DNA of 64,000 nt. Origin: Anabaena sp. WA102. GTDB lineage: Bacteria; Cyanobacteriota; Cyanobacteriia; Cyanobacteriales; Nostocaceae. Shown here one piece after another: positions 52,144 to 61,578 of this stretch. The notes under the pieces were generated by a model. That model had not been told where the DNA came from. It searched no databases and saw nothing but the letters and a program-made list of their open reading frames with translations. Made by a program: the position numbers and the translations under genes. The DNA lies in the NCBI RefSeq assembly GCF_001277295.1, contig NZ_CP011456.1, positions 1,984,001 to 2,048,000 of the forward strand. Reading direction: 5' to 3'. The stretch's first letter is position 1; each line of letters opens with the position of its first letter.

Positions 52144-52182
52144 ACTTCAAGTATAGATCAATTATCATAGTTTATCGCTATA

Positions 52183-53040
52183 TAGCGATCGCACTCCCTC
52201 AACCTCCCCAAACAGCGAACTGCTTGCAGCAGCGCTTCGCTATCGCATCCTTCCAACTCCCCAAACAGCGAACTGCTTGCAGCAGCGATTCGCTATCGCA
52301 TCCCTTCAACTCCCCAAAAGCGAACTGCTTGCAGCAGCGCTTCGCTATCGCACTTCCTCCAACTTCCCAAACATTCTTTTTTTAACGAACCACAGAGACA
52401 CAGAGGACACAGAGAAAGAGAGATCGCACTCCCTTTAACCTCCCAAACAGCGAACTGCTTGCAGCAGCGCTTCGCTATCGCACCCCCTCAACTCCAAACA
52501 GCGATCGCATCCCCCCAACTTCCCAAACAGCGAACTGACAAGTCAGCGCTTACGCTATCGCACCCCTTCAACCTCCCAATACCCTTTTTTAACGAACCAC
52601 AGAGACACAGAGAACACAGAGTAAGAGCGATCGCACCCCCTCAACTTCCAAAACAGCGAACTGCTTGCAGCAGCGCTTCGCTATCGCACCCCTCCAACTT
52701 CCCAAACAGCGAACTGCTTGCAGCAGCGCTTCGCTATCGCACCCCCCCAACCTCCCAAATAGCGATCGCACCCCCTCAACTCCCCAAACAGCGATCTCAC
52801 CCTTCCAACTTCCCAAACAGCGATCGCACTCCCTCCAACTTCCCAAACATCCTTTTTTAACGAACCACAGAGACGCAGAGGACACAGAGAGAGAGATCGC
52901 ACCCTTCAACTCCCCAAACAGCGATCGCACCCTTCAACCCCCCAAACAGCGATCGCATCCCCTCAACTTCCCAATATCCTTTCTTAACGAACCACGAAGA
53001 CGCGAAGAACATGAAGGAAGAAAAGAAGAGAGAGCGATCG
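52183..53040. repeat. Largest dispersed-repeat array, more than a dozen units
   Basis: A mosaic of ctgcttgcagcag cores, one ctgacaagtcag core, several bare gcgatcgc (HIP1) octamers in the place of a core, and C-rich linkers. Four copies of the aacgaaccacagagacacag family are interspersed (about 52383, 52593, 52858, 52986). The bare octamers show what an empty site looks like. All open frames here follow the repeats and are rejected. An AT-rich 120-base stretch leads to the next gene. Confidence 0.9.
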
Positions 53041-53159
53041 CATAAATATTGGTTTAAATAAGGTAATAATTTTAATACTAAATTAATATAATACATATCA
53101 ACTTTAGTATAAAATTCATAAATATTATTACCAAGATATAATTACAGTAGAGTAACAAA

Positions 53160-53609
53160 ATGAGTAGTCATTGGCAAGAAATTGAATATCCTCTTACAGA
53201 AAAAGCATTCTGCTGTGAGCATTGTGGTAACAAAACTTTAATGAAGGAGATAGCGAATAAAACTTATATTCATACTGATGCTAATCCTGAAGAAATGTCT
53301 GTAGAGCAGATGAAATACACATGGATGATTTTAGTATGCTGCATTTGCAACAACGTTAATATTATTGAAGATTTAGTATACTCAGAGGATGAAGGGGAAT
53401 TTACTGGACTATATGATCAGAATGGTGATGAAATATGGACTGGTATAATTCCTAAGAGAAAATATTTATATAGATCATTCAAGGATTTGAGCGATTTACA
53501 AGGACTTTCTCCACAAATTGAGCGAACATATCAAGATGCTTTAAAGTGCTTTAAGTTAGAGCTATACACGCCAACAGTAATTATGTGTAGAAAAACAATT
53601 GAATGTTTG
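53160..53609 (+). pseudogene. DUF4145-HEAT protein gene, first exon (interrupted by group II intron)
   Basis: The first 150 codons begin MSSHWQEIEYPLTEKAFCCE. Two CxxC pairs (CCEHCGNKTL and VCCICNNVNI) suggest a zinc ribbon. From about residue 110 the DUF4145 domain starts (GLSPQIERTYQDALKCFKLE, LYTPTVIMCRKTIECL). At 53610 the sequence becomes gtgcg, the 5' end of a group II intron; the protein continues at 55761. If the intron splices precisely the gene may still work. Confidence 0.78.
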
Positions 53610-55759
53610 GTGCGATTCGTTGTTAGCTGAATCACGGTAATCAGTCCGTACATAAGCTAACCAACCTAATCCAACTATGGGAAAAGGTTGAACTCTCGGT
53701 CTGATATGGGTGAAAGTCCCATCTACCAGACTCAGGTATGACTCCCTACCTGCCTACGATGACCCGACTCGGCTTCGGGAGGTCGAAGCTAGGAACAGGA
53801 CGCAATCAGACATCCGTTGTGGGGTGACACTTGGCGTTAACGGGGAGTTCCTACGGTGAAATCGAGCCTCAAAAAGCAACCTATTGATAGGCAGGACACA
53901 ACTTAAAAACCTGACCTCATTGGAGTTAAATCCCGTCACATTCTCAAACTAATAGTGGCAAGAGTCCAGGGATTCCAATGGTTGAAATGGCTACACCTAA
54001 CGGAACTACTAATCAACCGAGGGAACGAATAAAAACGGGTTGAGGGTCTAAGGGCGGTCGAACCCTATAAGTAGGCTGGACGAGCAGCGGAACTCCTTCA
54101 ATTCGGGTAGGACAAACCGTAATTGGTTTGAGGTGTTCAGAATACACAAATTGGAGCAGAGCATGATTAGACACAGAGACAACTCTAGTGAATCCTGGAA
54201 GACGTTACCTTGGAAGAAATTTCGCCGTAACTTATTCCGCCTACAAAAACGAGTGTACAAAGCGGTTCAAGTTGGCGACAAGCGCAAAGCTAAGTCCCTA
54301 CAAAAGCTGATTCTGAAATCAACCGCAGCGAGATTACTGGCTATCCGTCAAGTATCACAGCTAAACGCTGGGAAAAAGACCGCAGGAATTGACAGCAAAA
54401 AGTCCCTTAACTTTAAGGAACGCTTCGAGCTTAATGAACTGCTAAAAGCATCAAGTAGCAACTGGAAACACCAAGGGCTAAGAGAAATACCCATCCCCAA
54501 AAAGGACGGTACTATCAGGATGCTGAAAATCCCCACTATTGCAGACCGAGCTTGGCAATGCCTAGCAAAATACGCATTAGAACCAGCACACGAGGCAACT
54601 TTCCACGCCAGGAGCTACGGGTTTAGAACGGGACGGTCAGCGCATAACGCGCAGAAACACCTATTCGACAATCTAAACTCACGAGTAAATGGAATAGATA
54701 AACGAGTCATAGAACTCGATATTGAAAAATGCTTTGATAGGATAAACCACACCGCCATCATGGAGAGACTCATAGCTCCTAGAAGCATAAGACAAGGAAT
54801 CTTCCGATGTCTCAAAGCCGGGGTCAATCCAGAATTTCCCGAACAAGGAACACCTCAAGGTGGGGTGGTAAGTCCACTGTTAGCCAATATTGCGTTAGAC
54901 GGTATAGAGTCAATTCACCAATCAGTACGGTACGCCGATGATATGGTAATCATACTCAAACCCAAAGATAACGCACCAGAAATACTTGACCGAATCAGTC
55001 AGTTTTTAGCAGAGCGGGGAATGAAAGTCAGCGAGAAAAAGACAAAGCTAACCGCCGCGACAGATGGATTTGATTTCCTCGGCTGGAATTTTAAAGTCCA
55101 GAAAAACGGGAAGTTTAGATGCGTCCCATCAGGGGGCAATTATAAATCTTTCCGCAAGAAAGTAAAATTTATCGTCAACAACTCGAATTATGGTGCTACC
55201 ACAAAGGCTGAAAAATTAGCCCCTGTAGTTAGAGGTTGGAGGAACTACCACCGCTTCTGCAAAATGGACGGGTCGCGCAACTCGCTATACCACATTCAAA
55301 ACAGAGCTTTCAGGGTATTCAACAAGGAAACCAAACAGAATCGCCATACCAGTAAGCAGTTACTAGACAAGGCATTCCCAGCAGTTCCTTACTCCGAAAA
55401 CAAACACATCAATGTCAAAGGTGAGAAATCACCCTACGACGGAGATTTAAGTTATTGGAGCGAACGTAACAGCAAGCTCTATAACAACGATACCTCTAAA
55501 GCCCTTAAACGGCAAAACCATAAATGTGGTCATTGTGGTCTAAAGATGCTCAGTGATGAGAAGGTACATTTACATCATGTTGATGGAAACCACCAAAACT
55601 GGAAAACTAAAAACCTTCTAGCCATTCACGAAAGCTGCCACGATTATATTCACATGAGCAAACGCGAAAGCTAAGAACATCGGGAGCCGTGTACACGGAA
55701 ACGGGTACGCACGGATCTAACAGAGAGGGGCGGGAAATAATATTCCCCCTCGACTCAAC
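53610..55759 (+). mobile_element. Group II intron, about 2.15 kb
   Basis: The 5' end gtgcgattcg fits the GUGYG rule. Domain V is gagccgtgtacacggaaacg, ggtacgcacggatc at 55684-55717, and a domain VI-like hairpin (gaggggcggg...ccccctc) follows. The region before the reverse transcriptase gene has the many stems of domain I. The 3' end is placed after actcaac (55759); one more base is needed to keep the DUF4145 frame, so the exact junction is uncertain. Confidence 0.85.
54163..55674 (+). CDS. ltrA: Group II intron reverse transcriptase/maturase with HNH domain
   Basis: A 503-residue intron-encoded protein. RT blocks: IPIPKKDGTIRMLKIPTIAD, HARSYGFRTGRSAHNAQKHL, VIELDIEKCFDRINH, GTPQGGVVSPLLANIALDGI and the catalytic SVRYADDMVIIL. 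The maturase X domain includes VRGWRNYHRFCKM. The C-terminus is an HNH endonuclease (CGHCGLKMLSDEKVHLHHVD, GNHQNWKTKNLLAIHESCHD). All catalytic residues seem present, so splicing and mobility are possible. The frame opens at a GTG at 54133; the ATG at 54163 is preferred. Confidence 0.92.
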   Translation: MIRHRDNSSESWKTLPWKKFRRNLFRLQKRVYKAVQVGDKRKAKSLQKLILKSTAARLLAIRQVSQLNAGKKTAGIDSKKSLNFKERFELNELLKASSSNWKHQGLREIPIPKKDGTIRMLKIPTIADRAWQCLAKYALEPAHEATFHARSYGFRTGRSAHNAQKHLFDNLNSRVNGIDKRVIELDIEKCFDRINHTAIMERLIAPRSIRQGIFRCLKAGVNPEFPEQGTPQGGVVSPLLANIALDGIESIHQSVRYADDMVIILKPKDNAPEILDRISQFLAERGMKVSEKKTKLTAATDGFDFLGWNFKVQKNGKFRCVPSGGNYKSFRKKVKFIVNNSNYGATTKAEKLAPVVRGWRNYHRFCKMDGSRNSLYHIQNRAFRVFNKETKQNRHTSKQLLDKAFPAVPYSENKHINVKGEKSPYDGDLSYWSERNSKLYNNDTSKALKRQNHKCGHCGLKMLSDEKVHLHHVDGNHQNWKTKNLLAIHESCHDYIHMSKRES

Positions 55760-55760
55760 C

Positions 55761-56531
55761 TGTGTAATAGATTTACGTATTAGAGAACCTTACAACCTAT
55801 CAGATAAAATTCAAAGAATGTTAGATGAAAAATATATAGATCAAATGTTATACGATTGGGCAACCACTTTAAATCAATTTGGCAATAATGCAGTACATCA
55901 GTTCAAAATATTTAATCGAGATGAAGCTCGACACATTTTAGATTTTACCTATGCTTTAATTGAATACTGTTTAGATTTTCAATATAAATTTGAAAAACTT
56001 AAAAATAATAAAAAAATTCAAAAAAACCAATCTCAAGAATCAGGAGATGAGGTTAACGTAAATACTTTAAGTGATTCAGAGTTAGAGTCTCTGGATAAAA
56101 TGTTGGATGATGAAAATGAGTTATTAAATTATTATGCAGCGATAAGCCTTGCAAAAGAGAATGCAAAAATTGAAAAAATAGTACCTATTTTAATAGAAAT
56201 ATATCATAATGACAAATTTAAACATCTGAAAAATGAGATTATTAAATTTTTGAAGGAGTTTGGATCAGCAGTAGTTTCAGAATTAATTAAATTACTTAAA
56301 GATTCTTCAAATCCAAAAAATATAAATAGACGAATTATGGCTATAAATACTTTAGGAGACCTGGGATCTAATGCACAAGAAGCGATACCATTTCTGATTC
56401 ATGTACTTGCCGAACCTGATGTTAAAATTCAAGCTACTCATGCTCTAATAAAACTAGGAAGTGAATCTGTATCTTCTGTGATTAAAATATATGAAGAACA
56501 GTTAATTAGTAGTGATGGCTCAACATCATAG
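55761..56531 (+). pseudogene. DUF4145-HEAT protein gene, second exon
   Basis: After the intron the frame reads CVIDLRIREPYNLSDKIQRM, YDWATTLNQFGNNAVHQF, the end of DUF4145, then a linker (about 56000-56060). HEAT-like repeats follow (NYYAAISLAKENAKIEKIVP; IMAINTLGDLGSNAQEAIPF; IQATHALIKLGSESVSSVIK). The complete protein would be about 405 residues, with a zinc ribbon, DUF4145 and HEAT repeats in order. Function is unknown; DUF4145 proteins often occur in defence islands. Confidence 0.78.
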
Positions 56532-56648
56532 AATATACTTACATTTTTTAATGGGTTTTCATTTTCATATTTTGCGTTTCTCTTATCAGCTTTGTCCTAC
56601 ACTGCTACTTAAACACTTCATACAGCATATTCCACTGGTAAGTATATT

Positions 56649-56897
56649 ATGACTCAAACAACTCCTTTAGAAACATTCATTAATTGGTATACAAATCTTC
56701 CTCTCGATATTCAAAATCAATTTGCACTAGCAGTTATAACTTATGTACCAAATCTTGTAAATGAAGAAAATTCTTTCCATACAGTTTCAATCTCTGATCC
56801 TTCTCAGATTTATCATGATTTCAAAACCTGGCTAGAGAGCTACAAAGATAAAGAGAAAAAAAAGTTGCTGGTGTACTTTTATGTCTACGATCAATAA
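56649..56897 (+). CDS. Hypothetical protein, 82 residues
   Basis: A small soluble protein, TPLETFINWYTNLPLDIQNQ followed by FALAVITYVPNLVNEENSFH, mostly helical. I do not recognise a family. It lies 117 bases after the DUF4145-HEAT gene and 26 bases before another small gene in the same direction. The ribosome-binding site is weak. Confidence 0.5.
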   Translation: MTQTTPLETFINWYTNLPLDIQNQFALAVITYVPNLVNEENSFHTVSISDPSQIYHDFKTWLESYKDKEKKKLLVYFYVYDQ

Positions 56898-56923
56898 TTA
56901 GTTTTTATATCCAAAAATGGGAT

Positions 56924-57184
56924 ATGCCTTTCGATGAACAATTATCTACAACGATGAATATATATACTTCTGCGTTGCAAGAAGTAAAAAAAATGAAAAA
57001 TCTGGATGAAAAAGAGGCTGAAGAAGAGGCTAAAAAAATGATTAATAGGATAAGTTCTGGAATTAGCTCAAAAATTTCTGCGTCAATTGAAATAAAAAAA
57101 TCATGGGACGTGCTTTGTAAAAAAGATTTAAGTGATGAGCAGCTAAATTATAGTTTGTTCCCTAGTTCTTCTGATGAAGTTTAA
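56924..57184 (+). CDS. Hypothetical protein, 86 residues
   Basis: A small acidic, strongly helical protein (ALQEVKKMKNLDEKEAEEEA, KKMINRISSGISSKISASIE), perhaps coiled-coil. No family is recognised. It follows the 82-residue gene closely and probably shares its transcript. It is the last gene of the accessory island. Confidence 0.5.
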   Translation: MPFDEQLSTTMNIYTSALQEVKKMKNLDEKEAEEEAKKMINRISSGISSKISASIEIKKSWDVLCKKDLSDEQLNYSLFPSSSDEV

Positions 57185-57229
57185 TATAACATCTTTAATT
57201 ATTTATAAATTTTCAGAAAAAAAGCTTGC

Positions 57230-57318
57230 CCTCAGTTTTTTAAACTCTAAAGCAAGCTAATCTTCTTTATTTCTTTCTTCGTGTTCTTCGTGTTCTTCGT
57301 GTCTTCGTGGTTCGTTTC
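57230..57318. repeat. Inverted 'acgaagacacgaagaacacg' repeat at the island border
   Basis: The plus strand shows ttcttcgtgttcttcgtgtt, cttcgtgtcttcgtggttcg, the complement of the aacgaaccacgaagacacg family. It lies between the island and the pnt operon. A stem agcttgccctc...aagcaagct nearby (57220-57260) may terminate transcription. Confidence 0.7.
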
Positions 57319-57320
57319 TC

Positions 57321-58724
57321 TTAAAGCTGCTTCACCTCACTAACCAACTTAGCGACCATATCCTTAGCACTACCAAACAACATCGTCGTTTTAGCCTTAT
57401 AAAACAACTCATTATCAACACCAGCAAAACCAGCACTCATACCCCGCTTAATCACAATAGTTTGCTTTGCGCGATCAACCTCCAAAATCGGCATCCCATA
57501 AATAGGACTATTCTTATCACTACGCGCCGCCGGATTGACCACATCATTAGCACCAATCACCAACGCCACATCAGCCTGTTCAAACTGGGGATTAATATCC
57601 TCCATATCATACAACTGCGTATAGGCCACATTAGCTTCCGCCAATAATACATTCATGTGTCCCGGCATTCTCCCCGCCACCGGATGTATCGCATATTTCA
57701 CATCCACACCCATGCGTTCCAGTTGATCAGCCAACTCCCGGACGCTATGCTGTGCCTGAGCAACCGCCATACCGTAACCTGGGACAATCACCACAGAACG
57801 GGCATAACCCAACATCATCGCCCCTTCTTCCGCATCAATACTGCGAACAGGTTGATCACTAGCACCAGCAGCCGCACCACCACTAGCAGTAGAGACAGAA
57901 CCAAAAGCACTAAATAAGACACTGAACAAAGAACGGTTCATAGCCTTACACATAATTTCCGTCAGGATTAAACCAGAAGCCCCCACCAAAGCACCGGCGA
58001 TGATTAACATATTGTTCATCACCACAAACCCAGCCGCAGCCGCAGCCACACCGGAGAGGGAGTTTAACAGAGAGATTACCACCGGCATATCACCCCCACC
58101 AATGGGGAGGACGAACATCACACCCAACACCAAGGAAACAGCCACAACTGCTAAAAATACGGGGAGGCTATCTGGTGTCCTGATTAAATAGGCACTTCCA
58201 GCTAAATAAGAACCCAAAAGCAAGAGGTTAAAAGGTTGCTGTAAAGGAAAGGTAATGGGAGTACCGCTAATTAAACCTTGCAATTTCGCAAAAGCGAGAA
58301 AACTACCTGTTAACGTCACACCACCAATTAACACATCCAATAACATGGAAATGTTGACATCGAGGGGGATAGGTTGTGAACTATCTAATAACCGCCAAAA
58401 TTCAGCCACAGCGATAAGTGCGGAAGATGCACCACCTAAACCATTTAGTAACCCCACCATTTGGGGCATTTCCGTCATTTGCACTTTGTAAGCAATAACA
58501 GTGCCTATTACCGAACCAATAGCCAAGCCTACCAAAATCATCTCGTAATTTAATACGTGCTGATCTAGCATTGTGGCGACAATGGCTAATAGCATTCCCA
58601 CCGCAGCGACAAGATTACCGTTTCTTGCACTAGCAGGAGAACCCAGCTTTTTCAAACCCAGGATAAATAATGATGCAGCGACTAAGTAAGTTAGCTGAAT
58701 CCCAGTTGGTAAAAAGTCGCTCAT
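57321..58724 (-). CDS. pntB: NAD(P) transhydrogenase subunit beta
   Basis: The beta subunit of proton-translocating transhydrogenase, 467 residues. The first 270 residues hold about nine membrane helices (MVGLLNGLGGASSALIAVAE, VISLLNSLSGVAAAAAGFVV). The C-terminal NADP(H)-binding domain has VIVPGYGMAVAQAQHSVREL, HPVAGRMPGHMNVLLAEA and VALVIGANDVVNPAA, all hallmarks. It overlaps the preceding small alpha subunit by 4 bases (ATGA). It couples NADPH formation to the proton gradient. Confidence 0.96.
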   Translation of the reverse strand: MSDFLPTGIQLTYLVAASLFILGLKKLGSPASARNGNLVAAVGMLLAIVATMLDQHVLNYEMILVGLAIGSVIGTVIAYKVQMTEMPQMVGLLNGLGGASSALIAVAEFWRLLDSSQPIPLDVNISMLLDVLIGGVTLTGSFLAFAKLQGLISGTPITFPLQQPFNLLLLGSYLAGSAYLIRTPDSLPVFLAVVAVSLVLGVMFVLPIGGGDMPVVISLLNSLSGVAAAAAGFVVMNNMLIIAGALVGASGLILTEIMCKAMNRSLFSVLFSAFGSVSTASGGAAAGASDQPVRSIDAEEGAMMLGYARSVVIVPGYGMAVAQAQHSVRELADQLERMGVDVKYAIHPVAGRMPGHMNVLLAEANVAYTQLYDMEDINPQFEQADVALVIGANDVVNPAARSDKNSPIYGMPILEVDRAKQTIVIKRGMSAGFAGVDNELFYKAKTTMLFGSAKDMVAKLVSEVKQL

Positions 58725-59014
58725 GCTTTAACTTCCTTCTTTTTAAACATTTGTAGCATTCTGTCAGTGACTAAAAAACCACCGACAACGTTCACCATTG
58801 CCAAAATTACGGCAATTAAACCGAGAATTACCGATAAATTCGTGTTTTTCTCCCCCGCAGCCAGAATTGCACCAATTACGGAAATCCCGGAAATGGCATT
58901 TGAACCGGACATTAACGGAGTGTGTAACGTGGGGGGAATTTTGTTGATGACTTCAAAGCCGATAAAAGAGGCTAAGACGAGGACAAATAAGGCTGGAAGT
59001 AATGCTTGTGTCAT
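58721..59014 (-). CDS. pntA2: NAD(P) transhydrogenase subunit alpha part 2 (membrane)
   Basis: A 97-residue membrane subunit with three helices: LLPALFVLVLASFIGFEVIN, NAISGISVIGAILAAGEK and VILGLIAVILAMVNVVGGFL. It corresponds to the C-terminal membrane part of E. coli PntA, encoded separately in cyanobacteria. PPTLHTPLMSGSNAISG is the typical conserved segment. Confidence 0.95.
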   Translation of the reverse strand: MTQALLPALFVLVLASFIGFEVINKIPPTLHTPLMSGSNAISGISVIGAILAAGEKNTNLSVILGLIAVILAMVNVVGGFLVTDRMLQMFKKKEVKA

Positions 59015-59035
59015 GTGATTTTTGGATTAAAGAAT

Positions 59036-59146
59036 AAGGCTCACGCAAAGGCGCAAAGGCGCAAAGGAAAGAAAGATAGGATACGCAAGAACTCTCTCAA
59101 ACTCGTATTTCTCTGTGAACTCTGTGCCTCTGTGGTTCGTTATTCC
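59036..59146. repeat. Short repeats between pntA genes
   Basis: gctcacgcaaaggcgcaaag and its continuation (9-base period gcgcaaagg) at 59040-59070, and the complement of the aacgaaccacagaggcacag family at 59115-59145. They fill the 152-base gap within the operon. Confidence 0.7.
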
Positions 59147-59166
59147 GTGATTTTTATTGATGTAAA

Positions 59167-60321
59167 CTAAACCGCTACCGTTTGCAAAGCGTCATTTACT
59201 CGTTGGTTTCTAATTTCTCCATCATGAGTAACACAAGCAGCGTCAACGATATCGTCACCGAAGTTGATTTCTAAGGCTTTGTCTTTAATCAACAGTTGCA
59301 TTAATGAAGTAACGTTCTTTGCATACAGTTGGCTGGCGTGTACTGGCATGGATGAGGGTAAATTAATTGGTCCGATAATTGTTACCCCGTTCCAAATAAT
59401 ATCTTTACCTGCTTCTGTACAAGCGCAGTTTCCACCTTGTTCTGCGGCTAAGTCTACTATTACTGAACCGGGTTTCATTTGTGCCACCATTTCTTCTGTC
59501 ACCAGTCTGGGGGCTTGTCTTCCTGGTACTTGGGCGGTGGTAATGACAATATCGGAGTTTTTGACGTGGCTGGCTACTAGTTCTTGGGTACGCTTTTTAC
59601 TGTCTTCTGAAATTTCTTTGGCGTAACCACCGGCTGCAACGGTTTCTTCTTCGAGTTTGACTTCGACGAATTTTGCTCCTAAGCTTTGCACTTCTTCTTT
59701 AACGGCTGGGCGGATGTCAAAGGCTTCTACTACTGCTCCTAGTCGTCTTGCGGTGGCGATCGCTTGCAATCCTGCCACACCTGCACCCATAATAAATACT
59801 TTGGCGGGAGCAATTGTCCCCGCAGCGGTGGTTAACATGGGGAAATATTTCGGTAATGCCGCCGCCGCAATCAATACGGCTTTATAGCCCGCCAGTGAAG
59901 CCTGGGAAGACAAAGCATCCATGCTTTGCGCCCTGGTGGTACGGGGGATTAATTCCATACTCAAAGCGGTAATTTGCCGATTTGCTAATTGTTGAGCAAT
60001 TACGGGATTTCCCAGGGGATTAAGAAAGCTAATTAATACAGAGCCAGATTTAAGTAATTCAATTTCTGTTCGGCCGTCTTCTCTGGTTTGCGGTGGGCTA
60101 ACTTTGAGTAAAATATCTGCTTCACTCCATAATTGGGCGGAATCATGACTAATTTTTGCTCCTGCTGCTTCATAGTCAGCATCACTAAAAAATGCTTTTT
60201 CTCCCGCACCTGTTTCTACCCAAACTTCTAAACCTTGTTTGACTAATTTGGCTACGGTGTCGGGAATTAAAGCTACACGCCGTTCACAAACTTCTATTTC
60301 TTTCGCAACTGCTATTTTCAT
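59167..60321 (-). CDS. pntA1: NAD(P) transhydrogenase subunit alpha part 1 (NAD-binding)
   Basis: The soluble NAD(H)-binding subunit, 384 residues. It starts MKIAVAKEIEVCERRVALIP, has the alanine-dehydrogenase-like fold, the RSQMDALSSQAS-type segment (RAQSMDALSSQASLAGYKAV), the nucleotide loop VFIMGAGVAGLQAIATARRL, and SVIVDLAAEQGGNC near the end. It is the first gene of the three-gene operon; the promoter should lie in 60322-60500. Confidence 0.95.
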   Translation of the reverse strand: MKIAVAKEIEVCERRVALIPDTVAKLVKQGLEVWVETGAGEKAFFSDADYEAAGAKISHDSAQLWSEADILLKVSPPQTREDGRTEIELLKSGSVLISFLNPLGNPVIAQQLANRQITALSMELIPRTTRAQSMDALSSQASLAGYKAVLIAAAALPKYFPMLTTAAGTIAPAKVFIMGAGVAGLQAIATARRLGAVVEAFDIRPAVKEEVQSLGAKFVEVKLEEETVAAGGYAKEISEDSKKRTQELVASHVKNSDIVITTAQVPGRQAPRLVTEEMVAQMKPGSVIVDLAAEQGGNCACTEAGKDIIWNGVTIIGPINLPSSMPVHASQLYAKNVTSLMQLLIKDKALEINFGDDIVDAACVTHDGEIRNQRVNDALQTVAV

Positions 60322-60946
60322 GAAATCTCCTAGAAATAAATCCCTTGACTATTAATTAAGCTGTCGGGATGATTAACCATGAATTACCTTTGTAGATAGA
60401 ACTTTCAACCTTTTTGTTTTTCCTATCCTTGGGCTTTATTCACAATCTCAACTTGACAATATGCAAATATCATCCTGGCAAAATAGCTATAAGTAGAATT
60501 AGTTATCGCACATCCTATGCCGATATCTACATTTTGTATATTGTTCTTCAGATTATTTTATATTTGGAAAAAATCTCACCCTGAAAGTTTTATTTATTTA
60601 AAATATACTTGTGTACTAAAATATTTATAATTAGCAATAAAAATTATCCTTTAGCAATACAAAACTGTGTAATCTAGATTTTATCTCTTGTTGGCCGCGT
60701 CAAACTCGATAAACACCTACTCAATAATTTATTCCCAAAGCCAAAAACAACACAATTTCGTTTATTCGTCTCATCGCAGGTTGGTACTGCGCGTAAGTCC
60801 TATAATCTTAGTTTCAGGAATGGAAGTTTTCACTAAAAAGGCACTTTTATCTTTCACCAACGTCAATTGTCAAACATATAGTAGTAAAGTTTAGTTACAA
60901 ATACTGATACTTCGTGACAAACTACCAACTAGAGGAAACCTAATTT
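60322..60946. other. Divergent intergenic region between pntA1 and the DUF2808 gene
   Basis: A 625-base AT-rich gap. It must hold promoters for the pnt operon (minus) and for the DUF2808 gene (plus). A 68-codon open frame at 60688 has no ribosome-binding site or recognisable protein character and is not called. No hairpin or RNA gene stands out. Confidence 0.5.
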
Positions 60947-61453
60947 ATGAAACGCCTACTTTCTGCCTTAGCTGTGACTAGCTGCTTATTAGCGGGTTTA
61001 CAAGCGATAACTTTAGCCCAGAATGGTTTAACACTTTTTAGTGGGGTCAAAAGTGAAAATCAGTTACCCTTTCGGTTAGATTTTGGCGGACAAACCAGCA
61101 ACACAGATCGTTATATACTCAGAGTTCCTGCCAAACAAATGAAACTAGCAGTAGCTCAATTTACCATTACTTATCCTGATTATTACAAGGGAACTTTCGA
61201 TCCCAAAAGTGTTGAAGTCATAGTTAAAGGTAAAAAAGTCCCCCTATCTGAAGTCAAATGGGATAAAGAAGGTGGTGTGATTCAAATATTTCCTGAAGAA
61301 CCAGTTCCCGCCGGTCGCAAAGTCGAGTTAGTCTTATCCAATGTACAGAATCCAGCTTTTGGGGGAGTTTACTATTTCAAATGTCAAGTTCTTTCCCCCG
61401 GTGATGTCCCATTACTGCGTTATCTTGGTACGTGGATTATCAGTATTAACTAA
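60947..61453 (+). CDS. DUF2808 family exported protein
   Basis: A 168-residue protein of the cyanobacterial DUF2808 family. The N-terminus KRLLSALAVTSCLLAGLQAI then TLAQ is a signal peptide, with cleavage likely around residue 24-25. The mature part has YILRVPAKQMKLAVAQFTIT, FDPKSVEVIVKGKKVPLSEV, then VELVLSNVQNPAFGGVYYFK, the family core, and is beta-rich. Function is unknown; export to the periplasm is expected. aggaaa lies upstream of the ATG. A short aactgac heptamer array follows the stop codon. Confidence 0.85.
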   Translation: MKRLLSALAVTSCLLAGLQAITLAQNGLTLFSGVKSENQLPFRLDFGGQTSNTDRYILRVPAKQMKLAVAQFTITYPDYYKGTFDPKSVEVIVKGKKVPLSEVKWDKEGGVIQIFPEEPVPAGRKVELVLSNVQNPAFGGVYYFKCQVLSPGDVPLLRYLGTWIISIN

Positions 61454-61578
61454 AAAGGCAAGGGGCAACTGACAACTGACAACTGACAACTCCATCCAGA
61501 AATATGTTTTTATTGCCTGTAAAGTGGTAAAATATCAGATTGTGACTTTTTATGAAAATCGCCTAAGAGGAGAACCGT

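Noticed and set aside
43004..52978. A CRISPR array, suggested by regularly spaced palindromic repeats
   Set aside because: The spacer-like parts are nearly the same C-rich linker each time while the palindromic cores vary, the opposite of a CRISPR array; no cas genes are present.
52459..53096. Five open frames of 73-133 codons on both strands
   Set aside because: All follow the repeat units and the aacgaacca family; no independent coding signal.
60688..60894. A 68-codon plus-strand frame upstream of the DUF2808 gene
   Set aside because: No ribosome-binding site, no family likeness, and it lies where promoters are expected.
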